Part shown: positions 17,637 to 28,441 of the stretch, in pieces
How the letters are laid out: every line of letters begins with the position of its first letter
Position numbering within the stretch: the stretch's first letter is position 1
NCBI GenBank assembly: GCA_902628365.1
Contig: CACOMW010000008.1
Span: 1-44,316, forward strand
DNA from: an uncultured Marinoscillum sp.
GTDB lineage: Bacteria; Bacteroidota; Bacteroidia; Cytophagales; MED-G16
Reading direction: 5' to 3'
Length of the DNA stretch: 44,316 nucleotides
Translations under genes and position numbers: made by a program
Notes under the pieces: model-generated
Database searches by the model: none
What the model was told of the DNA's origin: nothing
The model's input: the letters and a program-made list of their open reading frames with translations, nothing else

Positions 17637-18695
17637 TCAAAAATTTTCATTTTTTGTTGATGAATCAACCAATAAATATAAATAAAACAATAAACCAAAG
17701 ATAAGGAAGGCTATCAATAAATGTACTGGTTGCAAGTAACTTGGGATTGCAAAATAAGCCATTCCAGCACCAGACAAAATTTCTAAAATAATTAGAAATA
17801 ATATTATTGAAACAATTCTAAAATTCGAGTTTAAAAAATCTTTAGTAGTTAAAAGTAAATAGACCAAATACAAATTCAATGCTAAAATAAATAATGAAAA
17901 GGATCTATGAATTATAAATTCAAATCCTAAATTAGCTATCCAAGTATTCCTCATGTTTTCACCAAAAATAATTGCTATCTGATCTATAGATTCTCTGACT
18001 TGAGATCCTAAAATTATTTGAAAAAACATTGCAGTTAAATTTAAAATAATAAAAAATTTAACTTCTTTTTTTTTAAGAAATGAATTCAAAAAAGATTTAT
18101 TTTTTTTCGATAGAAAATAGGAATATATCATCAAAATAATTATTAATAATGCAACTATCATATGAAGTGTAATTATACCAGGCATTAATTTTGTCGATAC
18201 AACTATTGACCCTAACCATGCTTGAAATAAAACTAAAATTAATGTAGAGAATGAAATAAAAAATAATGAATTTTTCACTTTAATATAATTTATTGATGAT
18301 AAGAATGTTAAAAAAATTGATAATCCTACTATAGCACCTAAAAGTCGATTTAAATATTCCGTCCAAGTTTTGTAGACATTAAAATCCTCTTCTTCATAAA
18401 TTGATTTATCATCTAAAAGTCTTTGGGATAATTCACTAAATCCAAAATAAGATAAATACCTTGAGAGTCTAATATTTTTCTTTTTTCTTTTTTCTATAAA
18501 TTCATCTTTATAATTATCAGATAACTCTGAAATATGGGTTGGAGGAATAATTTTACCAAAACACTTAGGCCAATCAGGACAACCCATACCAGATCCTGTA
18601 CTTCTAACAATTCCACCAGCTAGTATCAATAAGTATAATAAAACAAGTGTAATTAAATTAATTTGTCTGAATCGACTACCAAGCCATTTAATCAT
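17637..18695 (-). CDS. ctaA: Heme A synthase (COX15/CtaA family)
   Basis: 352 residues, eight membrane helices in two four-helix halves. The N-terminal GGIVRSTGSGMGCPDWPKCFG segment holds the conserved Cys pair on the outer face. His178 (TLHM) is in the first half; HRSFSLF and PVHLL give the histidines of the second half. In the first half the conserved EYxHR reads EYLNRLLG, with Glu113 kept and Asn116 where His is usual. The enzyme oxidises the heme O methyl to formyl, giving heme A for subunit I. A hydrophilic insertion (about 45-100) precedes helix 2. Its start lies 5 bases beyond the coxA stop. Confidence 0.93.
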   Translation of the reverse strand: MIKWLGSRFRQINLITLVLLYLLILAGGIVRSTGSGMGCPDWPKCFGKIIPPTHISELSDNYKDEFIEKRKKKNIRLSRYLSYFGFSELSQRLLDDKSIYEEEDFNVYKTWTEYLNRLLGAIVGLSIFLTFLSSINYIKVKNSLFFISFSTLILVLFQAWLGSIVVSTKLMPGIITLHMIVALLIIILMIYSYFLSKKNKSFLNSFLKKKEVKFFIILNLTAMFFQIILGSQVRESIDQIAIIFGENMRNTWIANLGFEFIIHRSFSLFILALNLYLVYLLLTTKDFLNSNFRIVSIILFLIILEILSGAGMAYFAIPSYLQPVHLLIAFLIFGLLFYLYLLVDSSTKNENF

Positions 18696-18700
18696 TATTT

Positions 18701-20533
18701 CTAATGTTGATCATCATCAGGTAGATTAGATTCAGGGGTCTTAGAATAAGGAATATTTTGAGGAATAAAATCTTCCTTAGAACCAGTTTTACTATAATCG
18801 TACGCCCATCTTTCTACCTTTGGAATAGGACCTACCCAATTTCCATGGCCAGGATTAACAGGAGTTGTCCACTCTAGAGTGTTAGATCTCCAAGGGTTTT
18901 CAGAGGCCTTTTTTCCTCTAAACATACTGTAGAAAAAATTAAATAATAAAATAAATTGAGCCGCAAAAGTAATTAGTGCTGCATAAGAGACAAATACATT
19001 TAAGTCAACAAATGATTCAATGTTTCCAGCTTGAAAAGTTGAAAAGGAGTAATATCTCCTTGGAAAACCTGCCATTCCTATATAATGAAGTGGGAAAAAG
19101 ACTAAATAAGAACCAATAAATGTTAACCAAAAATGAATATATCCTAAACCATTGTTCATCATTCTACCAAACATCTTTGGGAACCAATGATATACTCCTG
19201 CAAACAAACCAAAAAATGCAGAGACACCCATAACAATATGGAAATGTGCTACTACAAAATATGTATCATGCAAATTAATATCTAAAGCAGAATTTCCTAA
19301 AAATATTCCAGTAACACCACCTGAAATAAAAGTAGAAACAAGACCAATGGAAAATAACATTGCAGGTGTAAAAATTATATTACCACGCCAAAGAGTTGCA
19401 ATATAATTAAATGCTTTTATTGCTGAAGGAACAGCAATTATTAGAGTCAATACCGTAAAAACTGAACCAAGAAAAGGATTCATTCCAGAAATAAACATAT
19501 GATGCGCCCAAACTACAAAAGAAAGCCCTCCTATAGCAAGAATTGAATAAACCATAAATTTATATCCAAAAATTGGTTTTCTAGAACAAGTAGCAATAAC
19601 CTCTGAAGCTATCCCAAGTGCAGGAAGAATAACAATATAAACTTCGGGATGACCTAAAAACCAAAAAAGATGTTGAAATAAAATTGCACTACCACCCTCA
19701 TTCGCTAATGCTTCTCCAGCTATATAAATATCAGATAAATAAAAACTTGTTCCAAAAGATCTATCCATTATTAACAGTAATGCTGCAGATAATAAAACAG
19801 GGAATGATAAAACTCCTAAGATAGCTGTAACAAAGAAAGCCCAAATAGTCAGAGGCATTCTAAAAAATGTCATTCCCTCAGTTCTTAAATTGATAACCGT
19901 AGTAATATAGTTCAATGCACCTAACAAAGCTGAAACAATAAAGAATGCCATGGATATTAACCAAAAGGTCATACCTAAACCAGACCCAGATACCGCTTGA
20001 GGTAATGCGCTTAGAGGTGGATATATGGTCCAACCTCCACTAGCAGGTCCACCCTCTACAAAAATTGAAATAAACATTACAATACTAGATAAAAAGAAAA
20101 ACCAATATGATAACATATTAAGAAATCCTGAAGCCATATCTCTTGCACCAACTTGAAGTGGTATTAAAAAGTTACTAAATGTACCACTTAGACCAGCAGT
20201 TAAAACAAAGAAAACCATGATAGTTCCATGCATGGTTATTAATGCAAGGTAAACTTCAGCATCGATCTTTCCTTGAGGGGTTAACCAATTACCAATTATT
20301 GGACTTAAGGCACTTAGATCCAAATCTGGAAAGCCTAATTGTATTCTAAATAGAGAAGAAAAAAGCCCACCAACTACTGCCCAAAATATACCAGTAATTA
20401 GAAATTGTTTTGCTATTATTTTATGATCCTCTGAAAATATATATTTTCTAATGAATCCAAGTTCATGATGCTCCTCATGATGCTCTTCGTGATCAACATT
20501 AACTTTTGTAGTTGTTTTTAATTTAGTTTCCAT
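18701..20533 (-). CDS. coxA: Cytochrome c oxidase subunit I
   Basis: The catalytic subunit of an A-type heme-copper oxidase, 610 residues, 12 or more membrane helices. A heme ligand lies in LITMHGTIMVFF. The CuB site and cross-linked His-Tyr are in WFLGHPEVYIVILP, whose Glu is the D-channel Glu of the A1 subfamily. CuB histidines are in WAHHMFISG, and the two heme histidines are in VAHFHIVMG. A His-rich N-terminus (HEEHHEEHHE) precedes the first helix. The C-terminus carries the Bacteroidota extension ENPWRSNTLEWTTPVNPGHG. It uses cytochrome c electrons to reduce oxygen and pumps protons. Confidence 0.98.
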   Translation of the reverse strand: METKLKTTTKVNVDHEEHHEEHHELGFIRKYIFSEDHKIIAKQFLITGIFWAVVGGLFSSLFRIQLGFPDLDLSALSPIIGNWLTPQGKIDAEVYLALITMHGTIMVFFVLTAGLSGTFSNFLIPLQVGARDMASGFLNMLSYWFFFLSSIVMFISIFVEGGPASGGWTIYPPLSALPQAVSGSGLGMTFWLISMAFFIVSALLGALNYITTVINLRTEGMTFFRMPLTIWAFFVTAILGVLSFPVLLSAALLLIMDRSFGTSFYLSDIYIAGEALANEGGSAILFQHLFWFLGHPEVYIVILPALGIASEVIATCSRKPIFGYKFMVYSILAIGGLSFVVWAHHMFISGMNPFLGSVFTVLTLIIAVPSAIKAFNYIATLWRGNIIFTPAMLFSIGLVSTFISGGVTGIFLGNSALDINLHDTYFVVAHFHIVMGVSAFFGLFAGVYHWFPKMFGRMMNNGLGYIHFWLTFIGSYLVFFPLHYIGMAGFPRRYYSFSTFQAGNIESFVDLNVFVSYAALITFAAQFILLFNFFYSMFRGKKASENPWRSNTLEWTTPVNPGHGNWVGPIPKVERWAYDYSKTGSKEDFIPQNIPYSKTPESNLPDDDQH

Positions 20534-20535
20534 AA

Positions 20536-21567
20536 TTAGTCGCGTAAAGATAGTTTTTGAAAATTATTTTTTACTTGAATTTTTGATAAATATTCAGGAT
20601 TTTTTTCAATCCATGGTTTTTGTGATTTCTTCCACTCTAGATATTCATATTCTTCTTGAACAATGACTGTATGTTTCATTGAAAAATGAGCTCTACCACA
20701 AATTTTGTTACATAAAATTTCATAATTAAAATCAGGATTACCAGTTTCTTCTCTTATTTCCTCTGTAGTTTTAGTTGGCACAAACCAGAATTGAGTTGGC
20801 ATTCCAGGAACTGCATTCATTTGAGATCTCATGTAAGGCATATAAACACTATGTATAACATCCCTTGAACGAATTTTAAATAGAACGGGTTTTCCTTTTG
20901 GTACATGTATTTCTCTAGGCATAAAATCATCAAAGGAAGCAGAATCAGTAAAATCGATTCCGACTATATTATCAACATCAATAAGTTTATAATTATACGA
21001 TCCTAATTTATTATCTTTTCCTGGATATCTTGAAGCCCATGCAAATTGATACCCAACAACTTCAATTACTTCAGGATCTTCAGGTGGTGGACCAGTTATT
21101 TCACCCCAAACTATTAATCCCCAACCAATTAATACAGTAAGTACAATTGCAGGAATAATAGTCCATATGAGTTCAAGCTTGATATTTTCTGGATAAAACT
21201 GAGCTTTTCTTTTTTCACTAAATTTATACTTATATGCAAAATAAAACATAACAATTTGAGTGACAATAAACACAAATGCAGTAACAGCTGTTGTAACCCA
21301 AAAAAGTCTTTCCGTAACATGTCCATGTTCAGATGCAATTGGTAGTACATAATTATCGTATTCTGCAACAGAATACCAAACAAGACCTACAATTAGTAAA
21401 AGTAAAAATATGATTCCACCAATAGCATTTAAATTATTTAACTTATCATTAAAGCTAGAAAATTTTTTTTCTTTATCAGTAATGGCTAACAATTCGGATG
21501 ATCTAAATAATTGAAAAATTATTAGAAGGAAAAGAATCGCTGAAATAAATAAAATTAAATTCATCAA
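20536..21567 (-). CDS. coxB: Cytochrome c oxidase subunit II
   Basis: 343 residues. A hydrophobic N-terminal helix, then two membrane helices (around 55-75 and 90-115), then a periplasmic cupredoxin domain. The binuclear CuA site is intact: C286xxxC290 with His294 and Met297 in CNKICGRAHFSM, plus the upstream His in RDVIHSVYMP. It takes electrons from cytochrome c (or directly from the act complex) to the subunit I heme. No fused cytochrome c domain is present. It begins 12 bases after actF and ends 2 bases before coxA. Confidence 0.97.
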   Translation of the reverse strand: MMNLILFISAILFLLIIFQLFRSSELLAITDKEKKFSSFNDKLNNLNAIGGIIFLLLLIVGLVWYSVAEYDNYVLPIASEHGHVTERLFWVTTAVTAFVFIVTQIVMFYFAYKYKFSEKRKAQFYPENIKLELIWTIIPAIVLTVLIGWGLIVWGEITGPPPEDPEVIEVVGYQFAWASRYPGKDNKLGSYNYKLIDVDNIVGIDFTDSASFDDFMPREIHVPKGKPVLFKIRSRDVIHSVYMPYMRSQMNAVPGMPTQFWFVPTKTTEEIREETGNPDFNYEILCNKICGRAHFSMKHTVIVQEEYEYLEWKKSQKPWIEKNPEYLSKIQVKNNFQKLSLRD

Positions 21568-21579
21568 TAATAAAAAATT

Positions 21580-22842
21580 TTAAACATCATGGTGCAAGCT
21601 CTCTTCAAGCATTGGATGATTTTTTGGTACCAACCTTCGAGAACTTAAACTACGTAATACTACGAATAAAAATGAAGAAAGATACACAACTAATATTCCA
21701 ATTTCCATAAAGCCAAATCCACCATTTTCTTTTAAAACACCTGGGGTTACCATTAGGTAAAAATCAATAAAATGACCAAACAAAATTATTGGACAAGCTA
21801 TCTTCAAAAACCTAGTATGTCTTTTACTAGCTCTTGTCATTAAAAACAAGAAAGGGAAGAAAAAGTTGCAAATTAAATTTAAATAAAAGAAGGGAGCATA
21901 AATGCCACTCTTAACTCTTTCCACATAATATATTGTTTCTTCGGGAATGTGTGCATAATAAATTAATAAATATTGAGAAAACCATATATAGGTCCAAAAA
22001 ACACTAAAAGCAAATACAAATTTTCCTAAATCGTGAATAACACTATGATTAATAAAATCTAAATTTCCATTTTCCTTTAAAGCTATAACTATTAAAGTTA
22101 TAAATGCAAGTGAAGATACCCACCAACTTGCAAAAACATACCAACCTATCATTGTACTAAACCAATGGGTATCAATTGATAAAATCCAATCCCAAGCAGC
22201 TACAGAACTAGTAACAGCATAAACAACAACAAATACTGCTGATATAGTGAACATTTTTCTCCAAGGAGTTTCCCCTCCATTAACATCTTCTTTATCAGAC
22301 TCTTTAACAATCATAAGGTATAATATATACCAAATAATAAAAAATAAAATCATTCTTGATAAATAAAAAGGGACATTCAAATATGCTTTTTTACCGTCAA
22401 TAACAGCATCATATCTATAATCATTAACGTCATATAAATATTCATGAGTCCAGTGAAAAATATCATGATTAGCAACTCCAAAAACTAGAAGCATCAAAAT
22501 AAAAGCATAAGGCAACCAGCTTCCCATTGCTATAGGAACCCTTATCAAACCTGCTGACCATCCAGCTTGAGCTACATATTGGATTGTAAGGAAAAATACT
22601 GCTGATACTGAAATACCTGTAAAATATACATTATTAATCCACAAATTTGAAAAAAATCTTTGATACCAATGAAATTCATAATGTGAGCTTTCTGAAGCAA
22701 TACTGGAAACTTCTTCGTGGTGACCATCTCCATTGATTATCATAAAAGCTCCTACAACTGTTAAAAGGATTCCCGAAGCAAATAAAATTAATAACTGCTT
22801 TTTAGTTTGTAATCTAAATATATAGTCTTTTCCTAAACTCAT
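21580..22842 (-). CDS. actF: Alternative complex III subunit ActF (quinol:cytochrome c oxidoreductase)
   Basis: 420 residues with about ten membrane helices, of the NrfD/PsrC-related but shorter-looped ActF type. It contains the SVAAWDWILSIDTHWFSTMIGWY segment that is strongly conserved in ActF. It is a membrane subunit of the complex that oxidises menaquinol and passes electrons on to cytochrome c or oxidase. A 4-base overlap joins it to actE, and coxB follows, which fits the known physical supercomplex of ACIII with the oxidase. Confidence 0.92.
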   Translation of the reverse strand: MSLGKDYIFRLQTKKQLLILFASGILLTVVGAFMIINGDGHHEEVSSIASESSHYEFHWYQRFFSNLWINNVYFTGISVSAVFFLTIQYVAQAGWSAGLIRVPIAMGSWLPYAFILMLLVFGVANHDIFHWTHEYLYDVNDYRYDAVIDGKKAYLNVPFYLSRMILFFIIWYILYLMIVKESDKEDVNGGETPWRKMFTISAVFVVVYAVTSSVAAWDWILSIDTHWFSTMIGWYVFASWWVSSLAFITLIVIALKENGNLDFINHSVIHDLGKFVFAFSVFWTYIWFSQYLLIYYAHIPEETIYYVERVKSGIYAPFFYLNLICNFFFPFLFLMTRASKRHTRFLKIACPIILFGHFIDFYLMVTPGVLKENGGFGFMEIGILVVYLSSFLFVVLRSLSSRRLVPKNHPMLEESLHHDV

Positions 22843-23441
22843 TGTTTTTGTAAGGTTTGAACATATTTAACAATCTTCCATCTATCTTCAATTGATATTT
22901 GAGATCCATGTGCCCACATTCTACCTTTACCATGGGTAATAGTATGAAAAATATCACCTTCCGTTTTATCTTTAACAGCTCTTGAATTATATGCTGTTAC
23001 GCCTTTATATACTACACCAACTAGTCCATCACCCATTCCTTTTTCACCATGACAATGAATACAATATCTAGTGTAAAAAACCTTTCCTTGTTTTAAAACT
23101 TCTTCTGAATCTTCTAAAGGACTTTTCAATTTGGATGCTAGATCAATACTATCTTTAGGAATTCTATAAGGTAAATAATTACCTCTCTTAACTGTTCCTG
23201 GAACTGGTTCCCTCATTGTCATTTCATAATTATTATATGGATTAGAATTATAAAATTCACCATGGTTATCCTCAGGATTTGAATCCAACCAGCTACCAAT
23301 TTCTTTATCTTTAACTTGAGATAATGGTTCATAGGGAACTGAATGATACATATTAGGAGCATATTCAACACCAGGATAATCATCCTTTGCTGCGCAGGCT
23401 GAGATGAATAAACAAATTAAAAGTATTTTTATTTTTTTCAT
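22839..23441 (-). CDS. actE: Alternative complex III subunit ActE, monoheme cytochrome c lipoprotein
   Basis: 200 residues. The signal peptide ends in ISAC, with lipidation likely at Cys16. A single heme-binding site CIHCH (C127, C130, H131) is in a class I cytochrome c domain; the axial Met is likely in GRMWAHGSQI. The middle region carries the family's conserved TMREPVPGTVKRG and YLPYRIP segments. It is anchored on the periplasmic side of the complex and relays electrons out. Confidence 0.94.
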   Translation of the reverse strand: MKKIKILLICLFISACAAKDDYPGVEYAPNMYHSVPYEPLSQVKDKEIGSWLDSNPEDNHGEFYNSNPYNNYEMTMREPVPGTVKRGNYLPYRIPKDSIDLASKLKSPLEDSEEVLKQGKVFYTRYCIHCHGEKGMGDGLVGVVYKGVTAYNSRAVKDKTEGDIFHTITHGKGRMWAHGSQISIEDRWKIVKYVQTLQKQ

Positions 23442-23972
23442 TTAATCCATTTGCTTTTCATTAACTTCTGATGCACCAGAGGCCTTTAAAAGCTTACTTA
23501 TTTTAGTTTTATCTAGTTTGTTTTTTTCTAATTCAATTGCAACGATATGTTTATCATCCGTAGATCTGATATCAAACATTTTGGCTTTTCCCCAAGGCTT
23601 CAAATCACTAATTACTAAAAAGGTGCCAACCATTCCAAATGCTGATAATAACACAGTCATTTCAAAAGTTACAGGAATAAAAGTTGGAAAAGGCAAAAAA
23701 TCTTTTCCACCTATGATCATTGGCCAATCAATTGTCATCATATAGATCATCATTGTAAGAGCTAAACATGTTCCTGTCATCCCAAAAAGAAAAGCAGCTA
23801 TTGATAACCTAGATCTATTATATCCTAGAGCATTCTCAATACCATGTACTGGAAATGGAGAATATACCTCATAAATATTTACTCCTTCTTTTCTTACTTT
23901 AGTTATAGCTTTTAACAAAACATCTTCATCTTCAAATACTCCTAAAACATAATTTTTAATACTATCAGCCAT
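23442..23972 (-). CDS. actD: Alternative complex III subunit ActD (DUF3341)
   Basis: 176 residues with a cytoplasmic N-terminal domain (YSPFPVHGIENALG is the DUF3341 signature) and two membrane helices (about 56-78 and 100-122), followed by a short cytoplasmic tail. It is one of the two-helix subunits of ACIII. It abuts actE with no gap and lies 3 bases after actC. Confidence 0.93.
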   Translation of the reverse strand: MADSIKNYVLGVFEDEDVLLKAITKVRKEGVNIYEVYSPFPVHGIENALGYNRSRLSIAAFLFGMTGTCLALTMMIYMMTIDWPMIIGGKDFLPFPTFIPVTFEMTVLLSAFGMVGTFLVISDLKPWGKAKMFDIRSTDDKHIVAIELEKNKLDKTKISKLLKASGASEVNEKQMD

Positions 23973-23975
23973 TTT

Positions 23976-25352
23976 TTAATTTTTTTTTGTTTCGCCTGTT
24001 GGTTTTAAAATACTTTTTACTTCAGCCATATTTATTACTGGAAAATATTTTGAAAAAAGTAAATAAGCTGTAAAGAAAAATCCAAATGAAAAAAGATACA
24101 TTCCTACGTCGTACATTGTCGGATAAAACATTCCCCAACTTGAAGGAATATAATCTCTGTGCAAAGAAGTAACAATAATAACAAATCTTTCAAACCACAT
24201 ACCAATATTAACTACTATGGAAATTATAAATGTAGCAGCTATATTAGTTCTTATTTTTTTAAACCAAAAAAGTTGAGGTGAAACAACATTACAAGCCATC
24301 ATAGAAAAATATGCCCACCAATAAGGGCCAGTAACTCTATTATAAAAAGCATATTGCTCATATTCAACTCCTGAATACCAAGCTATAAATAATTCTGTAA
24401 TGTATGCAATACCAACAATTGAACCAGTTACTATAATAACTATATTCATTAATTCAAGGTGTTTGATAGTAATATAGTCTTCTAAATTATATACTTTTCT
24501 TGTAATAATTAGTAAAGTAAGTACCATTGCAAATCCAGAAAAAATAGCACCAGCAACAAAATAAGGTGGAAAAATTGTTGTATGCCATCCAGGAATAACA
24601 GAAGTTGCAAAATCCATAGAAACAATTGTGTGAACTGATAAAACAAGAGGCGTAGCTAAGCCAGCTAATACCAAAGCAACAGTTTCATACCTTGACCAGG
24701 TTTTTGCAGCTCCATTCCAACCAAAACTCAAAGCACCATATACAGATGCTGAAATTGTTCTTCCAGCCTTAACTGCTCTATCTCTAATTGTTGCAAAATC
24801 AGGAATTAATCCAATATACCAGAAAACTAGAGAAACTGAAAAATAAGTACTTATTGCAAAAACATCCCATAAAAGAGGGCTAGCAAAATTAACCCATAAA
24901 GAACCATATGTATTTGGGAGTGGTAGTGCCCAAAAAAATCCTACCCATAATCTTCCCATATGAAGTAGAGGGAACATTGCAGCACAAATTACCGCAAAAA
25001 TTGTCATTGCTTCAGCAGCTCTATTTATTGACATTCTCCATCTCTGTCTAAATAAAAGTAAAATTGCTGAAATAAGTGTTCCGGCATGACCAATACCTAC
25101 CCACCAAACAAAATTTGTAATATCCCATGCCCAACCTATAGTTTTATTTAGTCCCCACATACCTATTCCATCCCATAAAGTTCTGTATACAGCATAACCA
25201 CCTACCAAAAGCATAATTAGAGATAATCCCAGAGCTATTAACCATGATACACTTGGTTTATCCTCAACCCTTCTTGATATATCATTTGAAACATCATGTA
25301 AGGATTTACCTCCGGTAATTAATGGTGTCCTTATTTTAGATTCAACATGCAT
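23976..25352 (-). CDS. actC: Alternative complex III subunit ActC (NrfD/PsrC family)
   Basis: A 458-residue polytopic protein with about ten membrane helices. Conserved ActC elements include [36 protein letters not shown] and [19 protein letters not shown]. NrfD-type subunits bind quinol next to the Fe-S subunit ActB and may take part in proton movement. Normal length for Bacteroidota. Confidence 0.95.
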   Translation of the reverse strand: MHVESKIRTPLITGGKSLHDVSNDISRRVEDKPSVSWLIALGLSLIMLLVGGYAVYRTLWDGIGMWGLNKTIGWAWDITNFVWWVGIGHAGTLISAILLLFRQRWRMSINRAAEAMTIFAVICAAMFPLLHMGRLWVGFFWALPLPNTYGSLWVNFASPLLWDVFAISTYFSVSLVFWYIGLIPDFATIRDRAVKAGRTISASVYGALSFGWNGAAKTWSRYETVALVLAGLATPLVLSVHTIVSMDFATSVIPGWHTTIFPPYFVAGAIFSGFAMVLTLLIITRKVYNLEDYITIKHLELMNIVIIVTGSIVGIAYITELFIAWYSGVEYEQYAFYNRVTGPYWWAYFSMMACNVVSPQLFWFKKIRTNIAATFIISIVVNIGMWFERFVIIVTSLHRDYIPSSWGMFYPTMYDVGMYLFSFGFFFTAYLLFSKYFPVINMAEVKSILKPTGETKKN

Positions 25353-25356
25353 ATTT

Positions 25357-28300
25357 TTAACTTTCTTTTTTATTTCTAATTTTTCTCATGTACCAAATAT
25401 TTGGACTAACTTTTAGCTCATCCAAAACATTGTAAGCTCTTTCTTCATTTACTTGTAATTTATTTTCTTCTTTTCTTTTAATTTTTAAATATTTTGAAAT
25501 TTTACTTTTTGGATCATTCATATCCCCAAAAACCATTGCATTAGATGGACAAGAACTTTCACAGACCATATTTATATCACCATCTTTTAATCTTCTATTT
25601 TCTTTTTTTGCTTTTAATTTTCCTGCCTGTATCCTTTGGATACACATTGAACATTTTTCCATGACACCTCTAGATCTAACAGTTACATCAGGGTTAAGAA
25701 CCATCTTTCCTAAATCATTATTCATAGAAGAATTCTTATCAAATTGCTCATTATCATGGTATTTAAACCAATTAAACCTTCTTACTTTGTAAGGACAATT
25801 ATTTGCACAATATCTAGTTCCAATACATCTATTGTAAGTCATTTGATTTAAACCCTCAGTACTATGAGTTGTAGCTGCAACAGGACAAACAGTTTCACAA
25901 GGAGCATTATTACAATGCTGACACATCATTGGTTGAAAAGTTACATCAGGATTTTCTGAAGCTTTCTCCAAACCTTTTAAATCATGAACATCAGCATCAC
26001 TTGAATAATACCTATCTATTCTAATCCAAGCCATCTCTCTCCTATTTAGAACTTCATCCTTTCCAACAACAGGAATATTATTTTCTGCTTGACAGGCAAT
26101 TGTACATGATCCACAACCTGTACAAGCATTAAGATCAATAGCCAATCCCCAATGATGATTATTATACTTATGGCCTTTCCATAAGGAAATATCTTCTGGT
26201 TTTTTATATCCTTTACTTGTATAAATTTTCATCTGATATTGTCCTGAATTAGGATCTTCTACATACTTTTTTAGAGTAGTTTCTTGAATAACACTCTCTC
26301 TGCCCATAATAGTGTGATGAGTTTGAGTTTGAGCTATTCTATATTCTTCATTTGAATTTGATAATTGAATATTTTTAATAGTTAAACTTTGATAACCTTT
26401 TAAAAATTCAATCATTTCATATGCATCTTGTCCAACATTATTTCCAACAGCACCAGATTTTTTACGTCCATAACCTAAAGCCAAACCAACTGTTCCCTCA
26501 GCTTGACCGGGCTGAACTATTGCAGGTATTAAATATTCTTTTCCAGAATCTAATTTGAGTAAAAGTTTCTGGGTTGTCATATCTCCTATTTGAAGGTTTA
26601 ATTCATTTGCTAATTTTGAACTAATTGATAAATAATTATCCCAACACACTCTTGAAATTGGATCTGGCATTTCTTGAAGCCATGGATTATTTGCTTGAAT
26701 ACCATCTCCCACACTAGAATTTAAATATAAAACCAATTCATTTCCATCAGATGGAGAATAATTTTGGTCTATCCAGAAGGAAACATTTTTTAATAAATTA
26801 GATATTTCACTATTTAAGCTAAATGTCTTTTTATCCTTTAACTCATAAAAACCATCATGTAAACATTGATCCCAAAAGATCTGAAAATTGGTATTTATTC
26901 CTTCACTTTTAGATAATTTTTTCCAATTACTTTTCATAAAGTCAAAATAATCAGAATCATCTTCAGACCATTTTAGTAGACTTTCTTGGAACTGTCTAGT
27001 ATTAAAAAGCTTTGAAATTGTAGGTTGAGAAAAACTAAAAAAACCTTTAATTGGTTCATAATCATTCCAAGATTCTAAATAATGATTATCAGGAGCAATA
27101 ACTTTTACTAAAGATGCAGTTTCATCCATTCTATCAGAAGTAGAAATAGATAATGGAATATCATTAATCTTACTAGATATTATTGATCCTAAAGCGTGGT
27201 CATAAGCAGGATTACAATTTAGGAAAATCACAGCGCCAATATTATCATTATTAATATCTTTTATGAATTTATTAAATTCATAATCATTACCATTTCTTAA
27301 ATTGTAAGGTGTATCAAAAGAAATTGTTGTGTTGTAATTATTTAAAATTTCATTAATAGCATTTATTATAATTTGAACATATTCATCATTTGAACTTGAA
27401 ACTATAATTGAACTTCCAAAATTATTAATCAAATCATCAGCTATCATACTGAGATTACTATCAACTATTTCATTTTTAAATTGGATAGGAGTTTTTCCAT
27501 ATTTTTTAGCTAAAAGATTATATAAACTTGCTATGTAAAAAACTTGTTCAGAGCTTTTAATTGGAATTCTATAGTCTGCATTAGAGCCAGTTAAAGACAA
27601 ATTTGATTCAAATGAATATAATCTTGACATTGTCTTTTTATTAGAATTAACAGCTCTGGTTTTAGCGAATTGATTATTAAATAAAGTATGATTAATTGAA
27701 CTACCTAAAAAATCGTAATCAAAAGAAACAATGACTTTTGCCTTGGAGAAATCATAATAAGGAATTTTTCTAAGTCCAAATGATTTACTATTAGCTTCAA
27801 GTGAACCATGATAAGAAACTTGATCGTATTGAACATGCTTAAAATTATATTTGGCTTTAAATTTTTGAATAACTTTTTGAGAAGAAGGACTAAAAGCAGA
27901 GTTAGAAATTATGTAGTTATTTTTATTAGACTTACTATTAAACTTTAAATTTTCAAATATATAATTATCAATTTCTTTCCAATCAGATTTCTTTCCATTT
28001 AAAAATGGGTTTTGTAATCTTTCTTTATCATAAAGTGACAATACAGATGCTTCTACCTGTGATGATGTACCTCCACCACTAATATGTGAAAGCTTATTTG
28101 CCTCAATTTTAATTGGTCTACCTTCACGAGTTTTAACAAGCACACTGCAATAATCACTACCACTTACATACGAAGAAGCATAATAATTAGGAATTGTTGC
28201 ATCGATATCAACAGGTTTATTAACATATGGAATTGCTTTTTTAATAGGCGCTTCACAGGAAGCCAAAGTTGCTGCAGATAATCCAAATCCCATCATTTTA

Positions 28301-28440
28301 AGAAAGTCTCTTCTTGAATTATTTGAACTCCCTTTAATTGGTAGGTATTCTGGAAATTCGTTTTGAGCATTTTTGATAAAATCTTTATCATTTTTTAATT
28401 GCTCTATACCTTTCCAATATGTTCTATTTTCTTTTTTCAT
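25357..28440 (-). CDS. actB: Alternative complex III subunit ActB, molybdopterin-like plus Fe-S protein
   Basis: 1027 residues. A twin-arginine motif SRRDFLK (42-48) and Cys62 indicate Tat export and probable lipid anchoring. Residues ~70-720 resemble a molybdopterin oxidoreductase large subunit, but in this family they bind no molybdenum cofactor. The C-terminal domain is ferredoxin-like, with cysteine groups [35 protein letters not shown] and CSMC/CESSC, supplying one [3Fe-4S] and three [4Fe-4S] clusters in characterised homologues. It carries electrons from quinol at ActC to the ActA hemes. Confidence 0.96.
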   Translation of the reverse strand: MKKENRTYWKGIEQLKNDKDFIKNAQNEFPEYLPIKGSSNNSRRDFLKMMGFGLSAATLASCEAPIKKAIPYVNKPVDIDATIPNYYASSYVSGSDYCSVLVKTREGRPIKIEANKLSHISGGGTSSQVEASVLSLYDKERLQNPFLNGKKSDWKEIDNYIFENLKFNSKSNKNNYIISNSAFSPSSQKVIQKFKAKYNFKHVQYDQVSYHGSLEANSKSFGLRKIPYYDFSKAKVIVSFDYDFLGSSINHTLFNNQFAKTRAVNSNKKTMSRLYSFESNLSLTGSNADYRIPIKSSEQVFYIASLYNLLAKKYGKTPIQFKNEIVDSNLSMIADDLINNFGSSIIVSSSNDEYVQIIINAINEILNNYNTTISFDTPYNLRNGNDYEFNKFIKDINNDNIGAVIFLNCNPAYDHALGSIISSKINDIPLSISTSDRMDETASLVKVIAPDNHYLESWNDYEPIKGFFSFSQPTISKLFNTRQFQESLLKWSEDDSDYFDFMKSNWKKLSKSEGINTNFQIFWDQCLHDGFYELKDKKTFSLNSEISNLLKNVSFWIDQNYSPSDGNELVLYLNSSVGDGIQANNPWLQEMPDPISRVCWDNYLSISSKLANELNLQIGDMTTQKLLLKLDSGKEYLIPAIVQPGQAEGTVGLALGYGRKKSGAVGNNVGQDAYEMIEFLKGYQSLTIKNIQLSNSNEEYRIAQTQTHHTIMGRESVIQETTLKKYVEDPNSGQYQMKIYTSKGYKKPEDISLWKGHKYNNHHWGLAIDLNACTGCGSCTIACQAENNIPVVGKDEVLNRREMAWIRIDRYYSSDADVHDLKGLEKASENPDVTFQPMMCQHCNNAPCETVCPVAATTHSTEGLNQMTYNRCIGTRYCANNCPYKVRRFNWFKYHDNEQFDKNSSMNNDLGKMVLNPDVTVRSRGVMEKCSMCIQRIQAGKLKAKKENRRLKDGDINMVCESSCPSNAMVFGDMNDPKSKISKYLKIKRKEENKLQVNEERAYNVLDELKVSPNIWYMRKIRNKKES

Positions 28441-28441
28441 A

